A DNA stretch of 64,000 bases, taken from contig NZ_CP053344.1 in the NCBI RefSeq assembly GCF_013113715.1, forward strand, positions 620,001-684,000, written 5' to 3'. Both the position numbers and the translations under genes were made by a program. The notes under the pieces are model-generated. The model had not been told where the DNA came from, did no database searches, and was given only the letters and a program-made list of their open reading frames with translations. Position 1 is the stretch's first letter. Each line of letters starts with the position of its first letter. Source of the stretch: Herbiconiux sp. SALV-R1. GTDB taxonomy: Bacteria > Actinomycetota > Actinomycetes > Actinomycetales > Microbacteriaceae. Of this stretch, positions 1 to 7,713 are shown piece by piece.

Positions 1-421
1 TCGTGATGCCCACTGTCATGATGCGGCGCGTGGGAACGCGGGCGACGTAGACGATGTCGTCGCCGTCGAGAACGGATGCGCTGGTCGACTCGTTCAGCTC
101 CCGCGACAGTCGTTCGAGGTGGGGCTGGGCGATCTCGGGGAGGCCCAGTCCGGCGAGGTAGCTGAAGCCGAGCTCGAGTACGCGCGGTGTGAGCGCGAAG
201 CGGCGGCCGTCGTGCCGCACGTAGCCCAGTTCGACGAGGGTGAGCAGGAACCGGCGCGCGGCGGCACGGGTGAGCCCCGCCACCGTAGCGACTTCGCTCA
301 ACGACATGTCGGGACGATCGGCGTCGAACGCCTTGATCACCGCCAGCCCGCGCGCGAGCGACTGCACGAAGGTGCCCTCGGGGCCCGTCGGCTCACCCTC
401 CACGTCGTGCTCCCCTCGCAT
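1..421 (-). CDS. IclR-family regulator of the beta-ketoadipate pathway (PcaR/PobR type), 3' part missing
   Basis: The visible 140 codons begin at ATG 421 and run off the left edge of the window. They encode an IclR N-terminal winged helix: a helix rich in Ser-Leu-Ala-Arg-Gly (near residues 20-30), then SLSEVATVAGLTRAAARRFL as the HTH (about 40-60) and a wing ending near TPRVLELGFSYL. The start of the effector domain follows. The ARRFLLTL/LGYV pattern is typical of the PcaR/PcaU/PobR subgroup, which responds to beta-ketoadipate or 4-hydroxybenzoate. The thiolase and CoA-transferase genes of that pathway lie just upstream on the same strand, separated by 363 bp of hairpin repeats. The regulatory role is inferred from family and neighbours. 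Confidence 0.85.
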   Translation of the reverse strand, partial: MRGEHDVEGEPTGPEGTFVQSLARGLAVIKAFDADRPDMSLSEVATVAGLTRAAARRFLLTLVELGYVRHDGRRFALTPRVLELGFSYLAGLGLPEIAQPHLERLSRELNESTSASVLDGDDIVYVARVPTRRIMTVGIT

Positions 422-492
422 CGCCCCAGACTACCCAGCCCCCGGCCCAGTACCCCCCGGCCCGCCGCCCCGCGCGCCCGCACCTCCGCAAA

Positions 493-565
493 AACGACGG
501 AGCCTGGGCCCGCATGGGCCGATCGACGGAGTCTCAGCTCGGTCTGCGCCCGAGACTCCGTCGTT
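493..565. repeat. Hairpin repeat element, ACGACGGAG family, copy 1
   Basis: The left arm AACGACGGAG (493-502) pairs with CTCCGTCGTT (556-565). A second internal copy, CGACGGAGTCTC (524-535), pairs perfectly with GAGACTCCGTCG (552-563). The same right arm can therefore pair with either of two left arms. Copy 2 begins 138 bp further on. Together the two copies fill most of the 363-bp gap between the thiolase gene and the IclR gene, in which no coding region was seen. Confidence 0.8.
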
Positions 566-627
566 CCGCCGCCGCGCGCCGGGCTGGCGCGCCCCCGTGG
601 ACACCCGCCCGCCCGTCCGCCCCTCCG

Positions 628-706
628 CGAAACGACGGAGTCTGGGCCGGGATGGGCCGATCGACGGAGTCTCGGCTCGGTGTGCGGCCGAGACTCCGTC
701 GTTTCG
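628..706. repeat. Hairpin repeat element, ACGACGGAG family, copy 2
   Basis: The outer arms CGAAACGACGGAGTC (628-642) and GACTCCGTCGTTTCG (692-706) are perfect complements over 15 bp. The internal arm CGACGGAGTCTCGGC (662-676) pairs perfectly with GCCGAGACTCCGTCG (687-701). Aligned with copy 1 there are only scattered differences, several of which preserve pairing. It lies about 80 bp beyond the 3' end of the thiolase gene. Confidence 0.8.
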
Positions 707-784
707 CCGGGTGTCGGCGCGCCCGCGCCCGCACCGGCCCGCCGCCCCCGGCCGGCCGCCGCCCTGCGCCTCCGCCCGCGCCGC

Positions 785-1960
785 TCAGCGCTCGAGCACC
801 ACCGCGAGCCCCTGGCCCACGCCGATGCAGATCGCGGCCACCGCGACACCGCCGCCGCGCCGCGCCAGCTCGTGGGCGGCGTGCCCCACGACGCGGGCGC
901 CCGAGGCGCCGAGCGGATGCCCGATCGCGATCGCCCCGCCGTGCACGTTCACGATCGACGGGTCGAGCTCGGGCCACAGCTTCAGGCACGCGAGACTCTG
1001 CGCCGCGAACGCCTCGTTGAGCTCCACGACGTCGACGTCGGCCCAGGTCTTCCCGGCCGCCGCGAGCGCCCGGTTCACCGCCTCGACCGGCCCGATGCCG
1101 AACACGTCGGGATCGACAGCCGCCACACCACGCCCCACGATGCGGGCCAGCGGTTCGGCCTCGATGCGAGCATCCTCTGCCCCCACGATCACCATCGACG
1201 CGCCGTCGTTCAGCGGCGAGGCGTTGCCCGCGGTGATGGTGCCGTCGGGCCGGAAGGCGGGCTTCAGCCCGGCGAGCGACTCCACGGTCGAGTCGCCGCG
1301 GATGCCCTCGTCACGCGCCAGCGCCACCCCAGGCACGGGCACGACCTCGTGCTCGAACACGCCGGCGTCCCACGCGGCCTGCGCCTTCACGTGGCTGGCG
1401 GCGGCGAACGCGTCCTGCTCCTCACGCGTGATCCCGTAGCGTTCGGCGAGGCGCTCGTTCGACTCGCCGAGCGAGATCGTCCACTCCTTCGGCATCGCCG
1501 GGTTCACCAGCCGCCACCCGAGCGTCGTCGAGTGCAGCGTCTCGTTGCCCGCCGGGTAGGCGCGCTCGGGCTTCGACAGCACCCACGGCGCCCGGCTCAT
1601 CGACTCGACGCCGCCCGCCAGCACCAGGCGGGAGTCGCCCGACTCGACGGCGCGGCTCGCATCCATCACGGCCTGCAGGCTCGACCCGCACAGCCGGTTC
1701 ACGGTGACCCCGGGAACGGATGTCGGCAGCCCCGCGAGCAGCACGGCCATGCGCGCGACGTCGCGGTTGTCCTCCCCGGCCTGGTTCGCAGCTCCCGCCA
1801 CCACGTCGTCGATGTCGGCGGGGTCGACGTCGGGGTGTCGCTCGAGCACCGCGCCGACGGTCGTGGCGAGCAGGTCGTCGGGTCGCACTCCGGCGAGTGC
1901 CTTGCCGAACCTGCCGAACGGCGTGCGCACGGCGTCGTACACGAAGCTCGCGGTGGTCAT
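785..1960 (-). CDS. pcaF: Thiolase, probable 3-oxoadipyl-CoA thiolase
   Basis: This 391-residue thiolase cleaves a 3-oxoacyl-CoA with CoA. In the beta-ketoadipate pathway it would turn 3-oxoadipyl-CoA into succinyl-CoA and acetyl-CoA. The acyl-accepting Cys91 sits in VNRLCGSSLQAV, the catalytic His348 in GGAIAIGHPLGASG, and the second Cys378 in ICIGVGQG. NEAFAAQ (about 315-321) is also present, and length is normal. The ATG overlaps the stop of the CoA-transferase B gene by 4 bp (1957-1960), so this is the last gene of a three-gene operon. Substrate is inferred from the operon; a general acetyl-CoA acyltransferase remains possible. Confidence 0.88.
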   Translation of the reverse strand: MTTASFVYDAVRTPFGRFGKALAGVRPDDLLATTVGAVLERHPDVDPADIDDVVAGAANQAGEDNRDVARMAVLLAGLPTSVPGVTVNRLCGSSLQAVMDASRAVESGDSRLVLAGGVESMSRAPWVLSKPERAYPAGNETLHSTTLGWRLVNPAMPKEWTISLGESNERLAERYGITREEQDAFAAASHVKAQAAWDAGVFEHEVVPVPGVALARDEGIRGDSTVESLAGLKPAFRPDGTITAGNASPLNDGASMVIVGAEDARIEAEPLARIVGRGVAAVDPDVFGIGPVEAVNRALAAAGKTWADVDVVELNEAFAAQSLACLKLWPELDPSIVNVHGGAIAIGHPLGASGARVVGHAAHELARRGGGVAVAAICIGVGQGLAVVLER

Positions 1961-2751
1961 GAGGCGTCTCCTTCTGCGTGAGTGGTCTGCGCTGAATCGG
2001 TGGTCTTCGCCGCGTCGCCGCCCGCAGCATCCGTCGCGTCGACGAGGTCGAGCCCGGTGAGGCCGCGCAATTCGTCGAGGGTCGTCGATCCGAACAGCTC
2101 GGTCACCGCGAAGCCCTCGGGCGTGACGTCGAAGACCGCGCGGTCGGTGTACACGCGGCTCACGCAGTGCACGCCCGTGACGGGGTAGCTGCAGGCGGCG
2201 ACGAGCTTCGAGGTGCCGTCGCGGGTGAGCAGGTCGGTCATGACGAACACCTGTTTGGCGCCGATCGCGAGATCCATCGCGCCGCCCACCGCCGGAATGG
2301 CGTCGGGCCCGCCGGTGTGCCAGTTGGCGAGGTCGCCGTGCTCCGAGACCTGGAAGGCGCCGAGCACGCAGATGTCGAGGTGCCCGCCGCGCATCATGCC
2401 GAAGGAGTCGGCGTGGTGGAAGTAGGCCGCCCCCACCAGCTCGGTGACGGGCTGCTTGCCCGCGTTGATGAGATCGGGGTCGACCGCGTCGGCCGCCGGC
2501 GCCGGGCCCATGCCGAGCAGCCCGTTCTCGGTGTGCAGGATGATCTCGAGCCCCTCGGGCAGGTAGTCGGCGATGAGCGTGGGCGCCCCGATGCCGAGGT
2601 TCACGTACGCCCCGTCAGGGATGTCGGCGGCCACCCGCGCGGCGAGCTGCCGCCGGCCGAGGCCGGGCCGCGCATCTGTGCCGCTGCTGCCGCCGCTGGC
2701 CGTGCCGCCCTTCGCGGTCGCCGCGCCCCGCGCATCCGTCGCCGCGCTCAT
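1957..2751 (-). CDS. pcaJ: 3-oxoacid/3-oxoadipate CoA-transferase, beta subunit
   Basis: This is the B subunit of a class I CoA-transferase, which moves CoA from succinyl-CoA to 3-oxoadipate together with the A subunit. The catalytic glutamate is Glu75 in HTENGLLGMGP, and GAYVNLGIGAPTL marks the family N-terminus. At 264 residues it is longer than the usual roughly 210-220, because of an Ala/Gly/Ser/Thr-rich N-terminal extension (residues 1-30) and a Thr/Asp/Ala-rich C-terminal tail after residue 245. Both extensions look disordered. Start and stop overlap the neighbouring genes by 4 bp (ATGA), which indicates translational coupling. Confidence 0.88.
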   Translation of the reverse strand: MSAATDARGAATAKGGTASGGSSGTDARPGLGRRQLAARVAADIPDGAYVNLGIGAPTLIADYLPEGLEIILHTENGLLGMGPAPAADAVDPDLINAGKQPVTELVGAAYFHHADSFGMMRGGHLDICVLGAFQVSEHGDLANWHTGGPDAIPAVGGAMDLAIGAKQVFVMTDLLTRDGTSKLVAACSYPVTGVHCVSRVYTDRAVFDVTPEGFAVTELFGSTTLDELRGLTGLDLVDATDAAGGDAAKTTDSAQTTHAEGDAS

Positions 2752-3464
2752 GCCGACACCGCCTCGGGCGAGAACACGCCGTCGCGCAACCAGGCCCGTT
2801 CGCCCACCTCGACCACCCGGTCGACGAAGATCCCGGGCGTCACCACCTGCTCCGGGTCGAGTGCCCCCAGCTCCACCACCTCGTCGACCTGCACCACCGA
2901 GGTGCGGGCAGCAGCCGCCATGATCGGCCCGAAGTTGCGCGAGGTCTTGCGGTACACCACGTTGCCCCAGCGGTCGGCCTTCAGCCCGCCGATGAGCGCG
3001 TAGTCGGCACGCAGCGGGTACTCGAGCAGGTAGTCGCGGCCGTCGATGGTGCGCGTCTCCTTGCCCTCCGCGACGAGGGTGCCGAAGCCGGTGGGGGTGT
3101 AGAACGCGCCGATGCCGGCGCCGGCGGCACGGATGCGCTCAGCCAGATTGCCCTGCGGCACCAGTTCGAGCTCGATCTCACCGGCTCGGTACAGGCCGTC
3201 GAACACCCACGAGTCGGCCTGCCGCGGGAACGAGCACACGACCTTGCGCACCCGGCCCGCGGCGAGCAGCGCGGCCAAGCCCGTGTCGCCGTTGCCGGCG
3301 TTGTTGCTCACGACCGTGAGATCGGTCGCCCCCTGCTCGCGCAGCGCGTCGATGAGCGCGACCGGATGCCCGGCGAGCCCGAACCCGCTGATCATCACGG
3401 TCGACCCGTCTTCGATGCCCGCCACCGCCTCTGCGAGCCCGTCCACCACCTTGGAGATCACCAC
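2748..3464 (-). CDS. pcaI: 3-oxoacid/3-oxoadipate CoA-transferase, alpha subunit
   Basis: This 238-residue A subunit has the CoA-binding loop MISGFGLAGHPVALID near residue 25. It also has the PcaI-like stretches ELVPQGNLAERIRAAGAGIG, YTPTGFGTLVAEGKETR and ADRWGNVVYRK, which favour a 3-oxoadipate enzyme over acetate or butyrate CoA-transferases. The start is one of two adjacent GTG codons (3464 or 3461) behind a GAGGTGG ribosome-binding site. It is the first gene of the pcaIJF-like operon. A 36-bp nested dyad lies 12 bp upstream and is the likely operator for the IclR regulator. Confidence 0.88.
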   Translation of the reverse strand: MVISKVVDGLAEAVAGIEDGSTVMISGFGLAGHPVALIDALREQGATDLTVVSNNAGNGDTGLAALLAAGRVRKVVCSFPRQADSWVFDGLYRAGEIELELVPQGNLAERIRAAGAGIGAFYTPTGFGTLVAEGKETRTIDGRDYLLEYPLRADYALIGGLKADRWGNVVYRKTSRNFGPIMAAAARTSVVQVDEVVELGALDPEQVVTPGIFVDRVVEVGERAWLRDGVFSPEAVSA

Positions 3465-3476
3465 ATCACCACCTCG

Positions 3477-3512
3477 TGTTCGCTAGCCGCACGTACGTGC
3501 GTCTTGCGAACA
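3477..3512. promoter_or_regulatory. Nested-dyad operator upstream of the pcaIJF-like operon
   Basis: The outer arms TGTTCGC (3477-3483) and GCGAACA (3506-3512) flank, with 5-bp spacers on both sides, the perfect 12-bp palindrome GCACGTACGTGC (3489-3500). A TAGACT box on the minus strand (3512-3517) would place the operator across the transcription start. GTTCG half-sites are characteristic of Pca/Pob-type IclR regulators, so PcaR binding is the natural inference. Confidence 0.65.
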
Positions 3513-3514
3513 GT

Positions 3515-4087
3515 CTACGCGGCGCGGCCCCAGTCCGCCAGGGCTCCGGCGACACTCGCGACCGCGCGATCGAAGCTGCGCTCGGTCGCCGCGGGCAGCT
3601 CGAACGCCCCGCTCGTCTCGAGATCGACGAAGCCGTGCAGTGCCGACCGCACGAAGCGGGCGGCGTCGATCAGGTCGTCGCCGCCGATGTCGAACCCCGC
3701 GATCACGCGGTACACGATCCCGGCAAGCCGCGCCGACACCTCCTCGTCGTCCGCGTCTCCCGAGCGGGGCGCGCGCACGGTGAGCGCGTACTGGGCGGGG
3801 TGCGACTCCGCCCAGCGGCGGTACGCGGTCGCGAACGCTCGCAGCGCGTCCGCTCCCGAGGTGCCGACCGCCGCATCCGTCAGCACGTCGGCGAACTCGC
3901 CCTTGGCGCGCAGCATGACGCGGCGGCGGAGCCCCTCGACCCCGTCGACGTGCTTGTACAACGACGGCGGCTTCACGCCGAGCGACTCGGCGAGGGTGGC
4001 GAGGCTGAGCGACTCGTCGGGCCGCTCGTCGATCATGCGGGCCGCTGCGTCGACGACGGCCGCGGTGGTGAGGCCGGCCCTAGGCAC
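3515..4087 (-). CDS. TetR/AcrR-family transcriptional regulator (WHG-type C-terminal domain)
   Basis: This 190-residue repressor-type protein has an N-terminal TetR HTH (TTAAVVDAAARMIDE, then SLATLAESLGVKPPSLYKHV at about 27-46). Its C-terminal ligand domain, with AYRRWAESHPAQYALTV and HGFVDLE, matches the TetR_C_33/WHG group. Its start overlaps the end of the upstream alpha/beta-hydrolase gene by 8 bp, so both are read from one transcript. Two palindromes ahead of the hydrolase start are its probable operators. The effector is unknown. Confidence 0.85.
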   Translation of the reverse strand: MPRAGLTTAAVVDAAARMIDERPDESLSLATLAESLGVKPPSLYKHVDGVEGLRRRVMLRAKGEFADVLTDAAVGTSGADALRAFATAYRRWAESHPAQYALTVRAPRSGDADDEEVSARLAGIVYRVIAGFDIGGDDLIDAARFVRSALHGFVDLETSGAFELPAATERSFDRAVASVAGALADWGRAA

Positions 4088-4937
4088 GCGAGCGCCCCTC
4101 CGCGAGGAACGCGGTGATCGCGGAGGCGGTCTGCTCCGGCTGCTGGGCGTGCGGGTAGTGCCCCGCGTCGTCGATCAGCACCGAGGTGCCCTGCAGCGCG
4201 GCGCGCACCCATTCCGCCTCGGCGGCGGGGTTCGGGAAGTCGGGGTCGGAGGCGCCCATCACCACGAGGGTGGGGGTGTGCACCGAGCCGAGCAGCGCCT
4301 CGGCCTCGGCGTGGCTGGTGCGCGTGGTCAGGCTGAAGGAGCGCGTGTAGCCCGGGCGCTTCATCGCCGCGGACACCTGGCGGCGGTACTCGGCGAAGTC
4401 GTCGGGCTTGCGGCCGCTGTAGAGGGTGGGAAGGTAGCCGTTCCACATCTGTCGCGCCCAGAGCGGGGCCATCATCACGCGGAAGAGCGCTCGCTGCAGA
4501 GCGGATGCGGTGACCGGGTTGCGCACGAACGGCCCCACCAGCACGAGCCCGCTCACCAGCTCGGGGTGGCGGGCGGCGGTGATGACGGCAGCGCCCGCGC
4601 TCATCGAGTTGCCGACGACGACCGCGGGCGTGTCGAGGTGGCGCAGCAGGGCCACGAGGTCGTCGGCGGTCTCGGCGTCGCCGTACGACGAGAAGCCCGC
4701 ATCGCTTTCGCCGTGCCCGCGCAGGTCGGCGGTCACGACGCGATAGCCGGCGTCGACGAGCAGGGGCGTGAGGTGACGGTAGGTCGAGCGCAGCTCGCCC
4801 ATGCCCGGGAGCATCACAAGGGTGGGGCGGCCGGGCTCGTCGCTCGGCGCGTCGCCCTGAACGTCGTAGGCGATGCGACCTTCTCTCGTCGCGAGGAAGT
4901 GGGTCGCGGGTCGGACGGGGGTGGCGGAAGAGGTCAT
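4080..4937 (-). CDS. Alpha/beta-hydrolase fold enzyme
   Basis: This 285-residue cytoplasmic hydrolase has the fold's landmarks. There is an oxyanion strand VMLPGMGE (about 41-48) and the DLRGHGESD turn (71-79). The nucleophile elbow GNSMSAG has Ser111 as the likely nucleophile, in a G-x-S-x-S rather than G-x-S-x-G setting. An aspartate in MGASDPDFP and a histidine in DAGHYPHAQQ complete the set. It resembles lactone or ester hydrolases of the 3-oxoadipate enol-lactonase type, but the substrate cannot be read from sequence. The ATG at 4937 is chosen because the fold begins just after it and an operator palindrome abuts it. The TetR gene follows with an 8-bp overlap. Confidence 0.82.
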   Translation of the reverse strand: MTSSATPVRPATHFLATREGRIAYDVQGDAPSDEPGRPTLVMLPGMGELRSTYRHLTPLLVDAGYRVVTADLRGHGESDAGFSSYGDAETADDLVALLRHLDTPAVVVGNSMSAGAAVITAARHPELVSGLVLVGPFVRNPVTASALQRALFRVMMAPLWARQMWNGYLPTLYSGRKPDDFAEYRRQVSAAMKRPGYTRSFSLTTRTSHAEAEALLGSVHTPTLVVMGASDPDFPNPAAEAEWVRAALQGTSVLIDDAGHYPHAQQPEQTASAITAFLAEGRSRA

Positions 4938-4938
4938 G

Positions 4939-4979
4939 TAGCTACTGTAGCTAGCCGTAAAGCTAAGTGCAATAGCTTT
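4939..4979. promoter_or_regulatory. Twin palindromic operators between hydrolase-tetR and antiporter
   Basis: TAGCTAC-T-GTAGCTA (4939-4953) is a perfect 7-1-7 palindrome one base upstream of the hydrolase ATG. AAAGCTA-N7-TAGCTTT (4959-4979) is a second dyad sharing the AGCTA core. The placement in the divergent promoter region suggests autorepression by the TetR protein, possibly also affecting the antiporter gene. Confidence 0.6.
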
Positions 4980-5018
4980 GGTGACGCGAGCAGTGCTGCA
5001 CGGCGCCCCGCCGACCCC

Positions 5019-5024
5019 CATAAT
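5019..5024 (+). promoter_or_regulatory. -10 box (CATAAT) for the antiporter gene
   Basis: CATAAT lies 6 nt before ATG 5031, the spacing expected for a leaderless transcript. The GAGGA just before the ATG is too close to act as a standard ribosome-binding site. Confidence 0.5.
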
Positions 5025-5030
5025 CGAGGA

Positions 5031-6635
5031 ATGGACGGAGAGACCCTCGGCACCATCATCTGGATCGTCGCGTTCGTCGTCACCACCGTCGCCGTCACCG
5101 GCCTCGCCGGACGGGCCGGCATCTCGGCCCCGATCGTGCTCGTCGTCGTGGGGGCCGTGGTCTCGTTCATCCCGGGGGTGCCGACGATCGAGGTCGAGCC
5201 CGACCTCATCCTGTACGGCCTGCTGCCGCCGCTGCTGTTCGCCGCCGCCATCCGCACCTCCTTCGCCGACGTGCGGGCGAGACGTGACGGCATCCTGCTC
5301 CTGTCGGTTGGGCTCGTGGCGTTCACCGTCATCGCCGTCGGGCTGACCGCCTGGCTCGTCATCCCCGCCATCTCGCTCGCCGCCGCCTTCGCCTTCGGGG
5401 CGGTCGTCGCACCGACGGATGCGGTGGCCGTCACCGCGATCGCCGGCAAGCTGCGCCTGCCACGCCGGCTCGTCACCGTGCTCGAGGGAGAGAGCCTGCT
5501 GAACGACGCCACCGCGCTCGTGGCGCTCAACGCCGCCATCGCCGCGATCGTCGTGGCCGCGCATCCGACAGCCGAACCCCTCACCCCGTGGGGCATCGTG
5601 CTTGAGTTCGTGATCGCGGTCGTGGTCGGCGTGGGGTTCGGGTTGCTCGTCGGGTTCGTGCTCGGGTTCATCCGCAAGCAGTTGAAGTCGCCCGTGCTCG
5701 ACACCAGCCTGTCGCTCGTGACGCCGTACCTGGCGTTCATCCCCGCGCAACTGCTGCACGGGTCGGGGGTGCTGGCGGTGGTGGTGGCCGGGCTGTTCCT
5801 CGGGTTCAGGGCTCCCGTCATCCAGACCGCGCAGGCGCGCATCGCGGAGTCGCTCAACTGGCGCACCATCCAGTTCCTGCTCGAGAACGCGGTGTTCCTG
5901 TTCATCGGGCTGAGCCTGTTCGGCATCTTCCAGGGGGCCGTGGCCGACAGCCCCGGGGTGTGGCCGACCGTGCTCATCTCGGCCGCGCTCCTGCTCGCGG
6001 TGTTCCTGTCCCGCCTCCTCTGGATGCTCTTCACCACCTCCGTCTACCGCTTCGGGCCGCGCTGGCTGCGCGAGCGGGGGTGGAGCTGGCGCAACGGGCT
6101 CGCGGTGTCGGTGGCGGGCATCCGGGGAGTGGTCACGCTCGCGGCGGTGTTCCTGCTGCCGGAGGAGACGCCTGGGCGGTCGTTCCTGCAGTTCCTCGCG
6201 TTCGTCGTGGTGGTGGGGACGCTGCTCGGCGGGGCGTTCCTCCCGTTCGTCATCCGGCGGCTGAAACTGCCCCCGCCCGACTTCAGTCAGGAGCAGAGCG
6301 AGGTGCACATGCTCATGGCCGAGGCGCAGACCGTTGGGCTCGCCCGACTCGAGGAGGAGGTGACGGATGCTGTCGACCAGCGTGTCGTCGACCGCCTGCG
6401 CATCAACGCGAACTTCTTGAACGACGCGCTGCAGAACCCGGGGGAGGAGGGGTCGGAGCCGCCCGCGAAGGCGTACGCGCGACTGCGACGGGTGATGATC
6501 GCGGCCGAGCGGGATGCGGTGCTCGCGGCCCGCGCGGAGGGCCGGTACCAGGAGCGCGCGGTGAAGGCGGTGCTGGCGAAGATCGACGTCGAAGAGACGG
6601 AGATCGACCTCGGCAAGCCGAGCAAGGGGGAGTAG
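5031..6635 (+). CDS. Na+/H+ antiporter, CPA1 family
   Basis: This 534-residue inner-membrane cation/proton exchanger has about 12 hydrophobic segments from residue 8 to about 415 and a charged cytoplasmic tail of about 110 residues. Family motifs are LPPLLFAAAIRTSF (about 67-80), the unwound-helix segment GAVVAPTDAVAV (about 122-133), GESLLNDATALV (153-164, with the transport-site Asp159) and the late SVAGIRGVVTLAAVFLLP. Expected role: pH and Na+ homeostasis. It is transcribed divergently from the TetR/hydrolase pair. A paralogue sits at 17786-19486. Confidence 0.9.
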   Translation: MDGETLGTIIWIVAFVVTTVAVTGLAGRAGISAPIVLVVVGAVVSFIPGVPTIEVEPDLILYGLLPPLLFAAAIRTSFADVRARRDGILLLSVGLVAFTVIAVGLTAWLVIPAISLAAAFAFGAVVAPTDAVAVTAIAGKLRLPRRLVTVLEGESLLNDATALVALNAAIAAIVVAAHPTAEPLTPWGIVLEFVIAVVVGVGFGLLVGFVLGFIRKQLKSPVLDTSLSLVTPYLAFIPAQLLHGSGVLAVVVAGLFLGFRAPVIQTAQARIAESLNWRTIQFLLENAVFLFIGLSLFGIFQGAVADSPGVWPTVLISAALLLAVFLSRLLWMLFTTSVYRFGPRWLRERGWSWRNGLAVSVAGIRGVVTLAAVFLLPEETPGRSFLQFLAFVVVVGTLLGGAFLPFVIRRLKLPPPDFSQEQSEVHMLMAEAQTVGLARLEEEVTDAVDQRVVDRLRINANFLNDALQNPGEEGSEPPAKAYARLRRVMIAAERDAVLAARAEGRYQERAVKAVLAKIDVEETEIDLGKPSKGE

Positions 6636-6660
6636 GGCGGGCGCGGGCGCGCCGCGCCGC

Positions 6661-6719
6661 TACCGCGCGGGCGCGGCTACCGTGCGGGCGCCGCGCGCCG
6701 GTACCGCGCGGGCGCGGCT
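6661..6719. repeat. 18-bp direct repeat in a convergent gap
   Basis: TACCGCGCGGGCGCGGCT occurs at 6661-6678 and again at 6702-6719, 41 bp apart, with a degenerate third copy between them. The 89-bp gap separates the convergent antiporter and HAD genes and is almost pure G+C. Confidence 0.6.
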
Positions 6720-6724
6720 GCGGG

Positions 6725-7486
6725 TCAAGCGCGGGCGGCGAGGAACCCTTCGACGAAGGCGGCGGTGTCTTCCCAGCCCTCGACGGCGTGGGTGGCGATG
6801 CCGGTGACGATGACGGGGTAGTCGTTGCCGCCCTCGTCGAGGCGGTCTCCCACGAACAGCATCTCGGCCGCCGGGATGCCGGTGAGTTCCGCGAGCCGGT
6901 TGATGCCGTACGCCTTGTCGATGCCCTTGCGGGTGATGTCCACCGACGTCGACCCACCCGACCGCACCTCGAGCTCAGGCAGCAGCTCGGCGACCGCGGC
7001 GCGCAGCGCTTCCTTCTTCGCGCCCGTCGGGTCCCACGCGGCCTTCGCCGGGATCGGAGCCTGCTGCCCGAGCGCCGAGTACGTGATCTGCGACCCGCGG
7101 TCTTCGAGGATCGGCCCCCACGTCTGCTCCTCCCACAGCCCCAGCTTCTTGGCGGAGTCGACCAGCGCGGTCTGCGCATCCGTCTTCTGCTCGTCGGTGA
7201 GGTTCTCGGCGTACACCTGGTTCCAGTCGCCGTTGTCGTACCGGTAGTACTGGGTGCCGCAGGTGGGCATGAGGTGCAGGCGCTCGAGGTTGCCCGAGGC
7301 GCTCTCGGGGAGGTTCGCGACCAGCTGCGACTGGAACTGCCCGAACTGCCCGCCCGAGATCACGCACACCGGCACCGCATCGAGCAGATTCACCAGCAGC
7401 TCCGCCATGCGCGGATCGAGGGGCGCTTTCGAGGGCGCGAGGGTGTCGTCGAGATCGAAAGCGACAAGGCGCACGGTCGTCGTCAC
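6725..7486 (-). CDS. HAD-IIB family phosphatase (phosphomannomutase-like fold)
   Basis: This 253-residue HAD-superfamily hydrolase has motif I FDLDDT (nucleophile Asp11, acid/base Asp13), motif II VCVISGGQFGQF, a lysine near KGIDKAYGINRL for motif III, and motif IV FVGDRLDEGGNDYPV. The cap in the middle, with the insert MPTCGTQYYRYDNGDW, places it with the IIB subfamily that includes eukaryotic-type phosphomannomutases and sugar phosphatases. It stands alone between convergent and same-strand neighbours. Phosphosugar dephosphorylation is likely; the exact substrate is not predictable. Confidence 0.8.
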   Translation of the reverse strand: MTTTVRLVAFDLDDTLAPSKAPLDPRMAELLVNLLDAVPVCVISGGQFGQFQSQLVANLPESASGNLERLHLMPTCGTQYYRYDNGDWNQVYAENLTDEQKTDAQTALVDSAKKLGLWEEQTWGPILEDRGSQITYSALGQQAPIPAKAAWDPTGAKKEALRAAVAELLPELEVRSGGSTSVDITRKGIDKAYGINRLAELTGIPAAEMLFVGDRLDEGGNDYPVIVTGIATHAVEGWEDTAAFVEGFLAARA

Positions 7487-7596
7487 AGCGGTGTTCTCCT
7501 CAAGTCAGGGGCCCTCAGCGGGGCGGGCGGCGATGCGTGGTGGAAGCCGACAGGGCACCCCGCACGAACACGCCGGAGGCCCCCACGATTGTCGCA

Positions 7597-7689
7597 GATG
7601 AAAACGGATGCGCGGTTCAGCCCCGCGACAGCCGCTGCCCCCAGCGCGCCGGCCCCCGCCCAGAGCGCGGCGGCCGCGCATCCGTCATC
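7597..7689. repeat. Imperfect inverted repeat between the HAD and carboxylesterase genes
   Basis: CGGATGCGCGG (7605-7615) is complementary to CCGCGCATCCG (7674-7684). The pairing extends through GATGA/TCATC outside it, with a 3-nt bulge. The 227-bp gap (7487-7713) holds nothing else recognisable. A role in ending carboxylesterase transcription is possible, but the loop is long. Confidence 0.4.
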
Positions 7690-7713
7690 TACTGTACGAG
7701 GCGACGCGCACCG

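Noticed and set aside
4940-6308. Extending the alpha/beta-hydrolase upstream by about 450 codons
   Set aside because: The extension is antisense of the antiporter and consists of His/Arg/Asp-rich shadow; the true fold begins at ATG 4937 next to the operator.
7500-7713. Small gene in the gap beyond the HAD phosphatase
   Set aside because: Frames are Ala/Pro-rich and broken, without start signals; an inverted repeat is the only structure seen.
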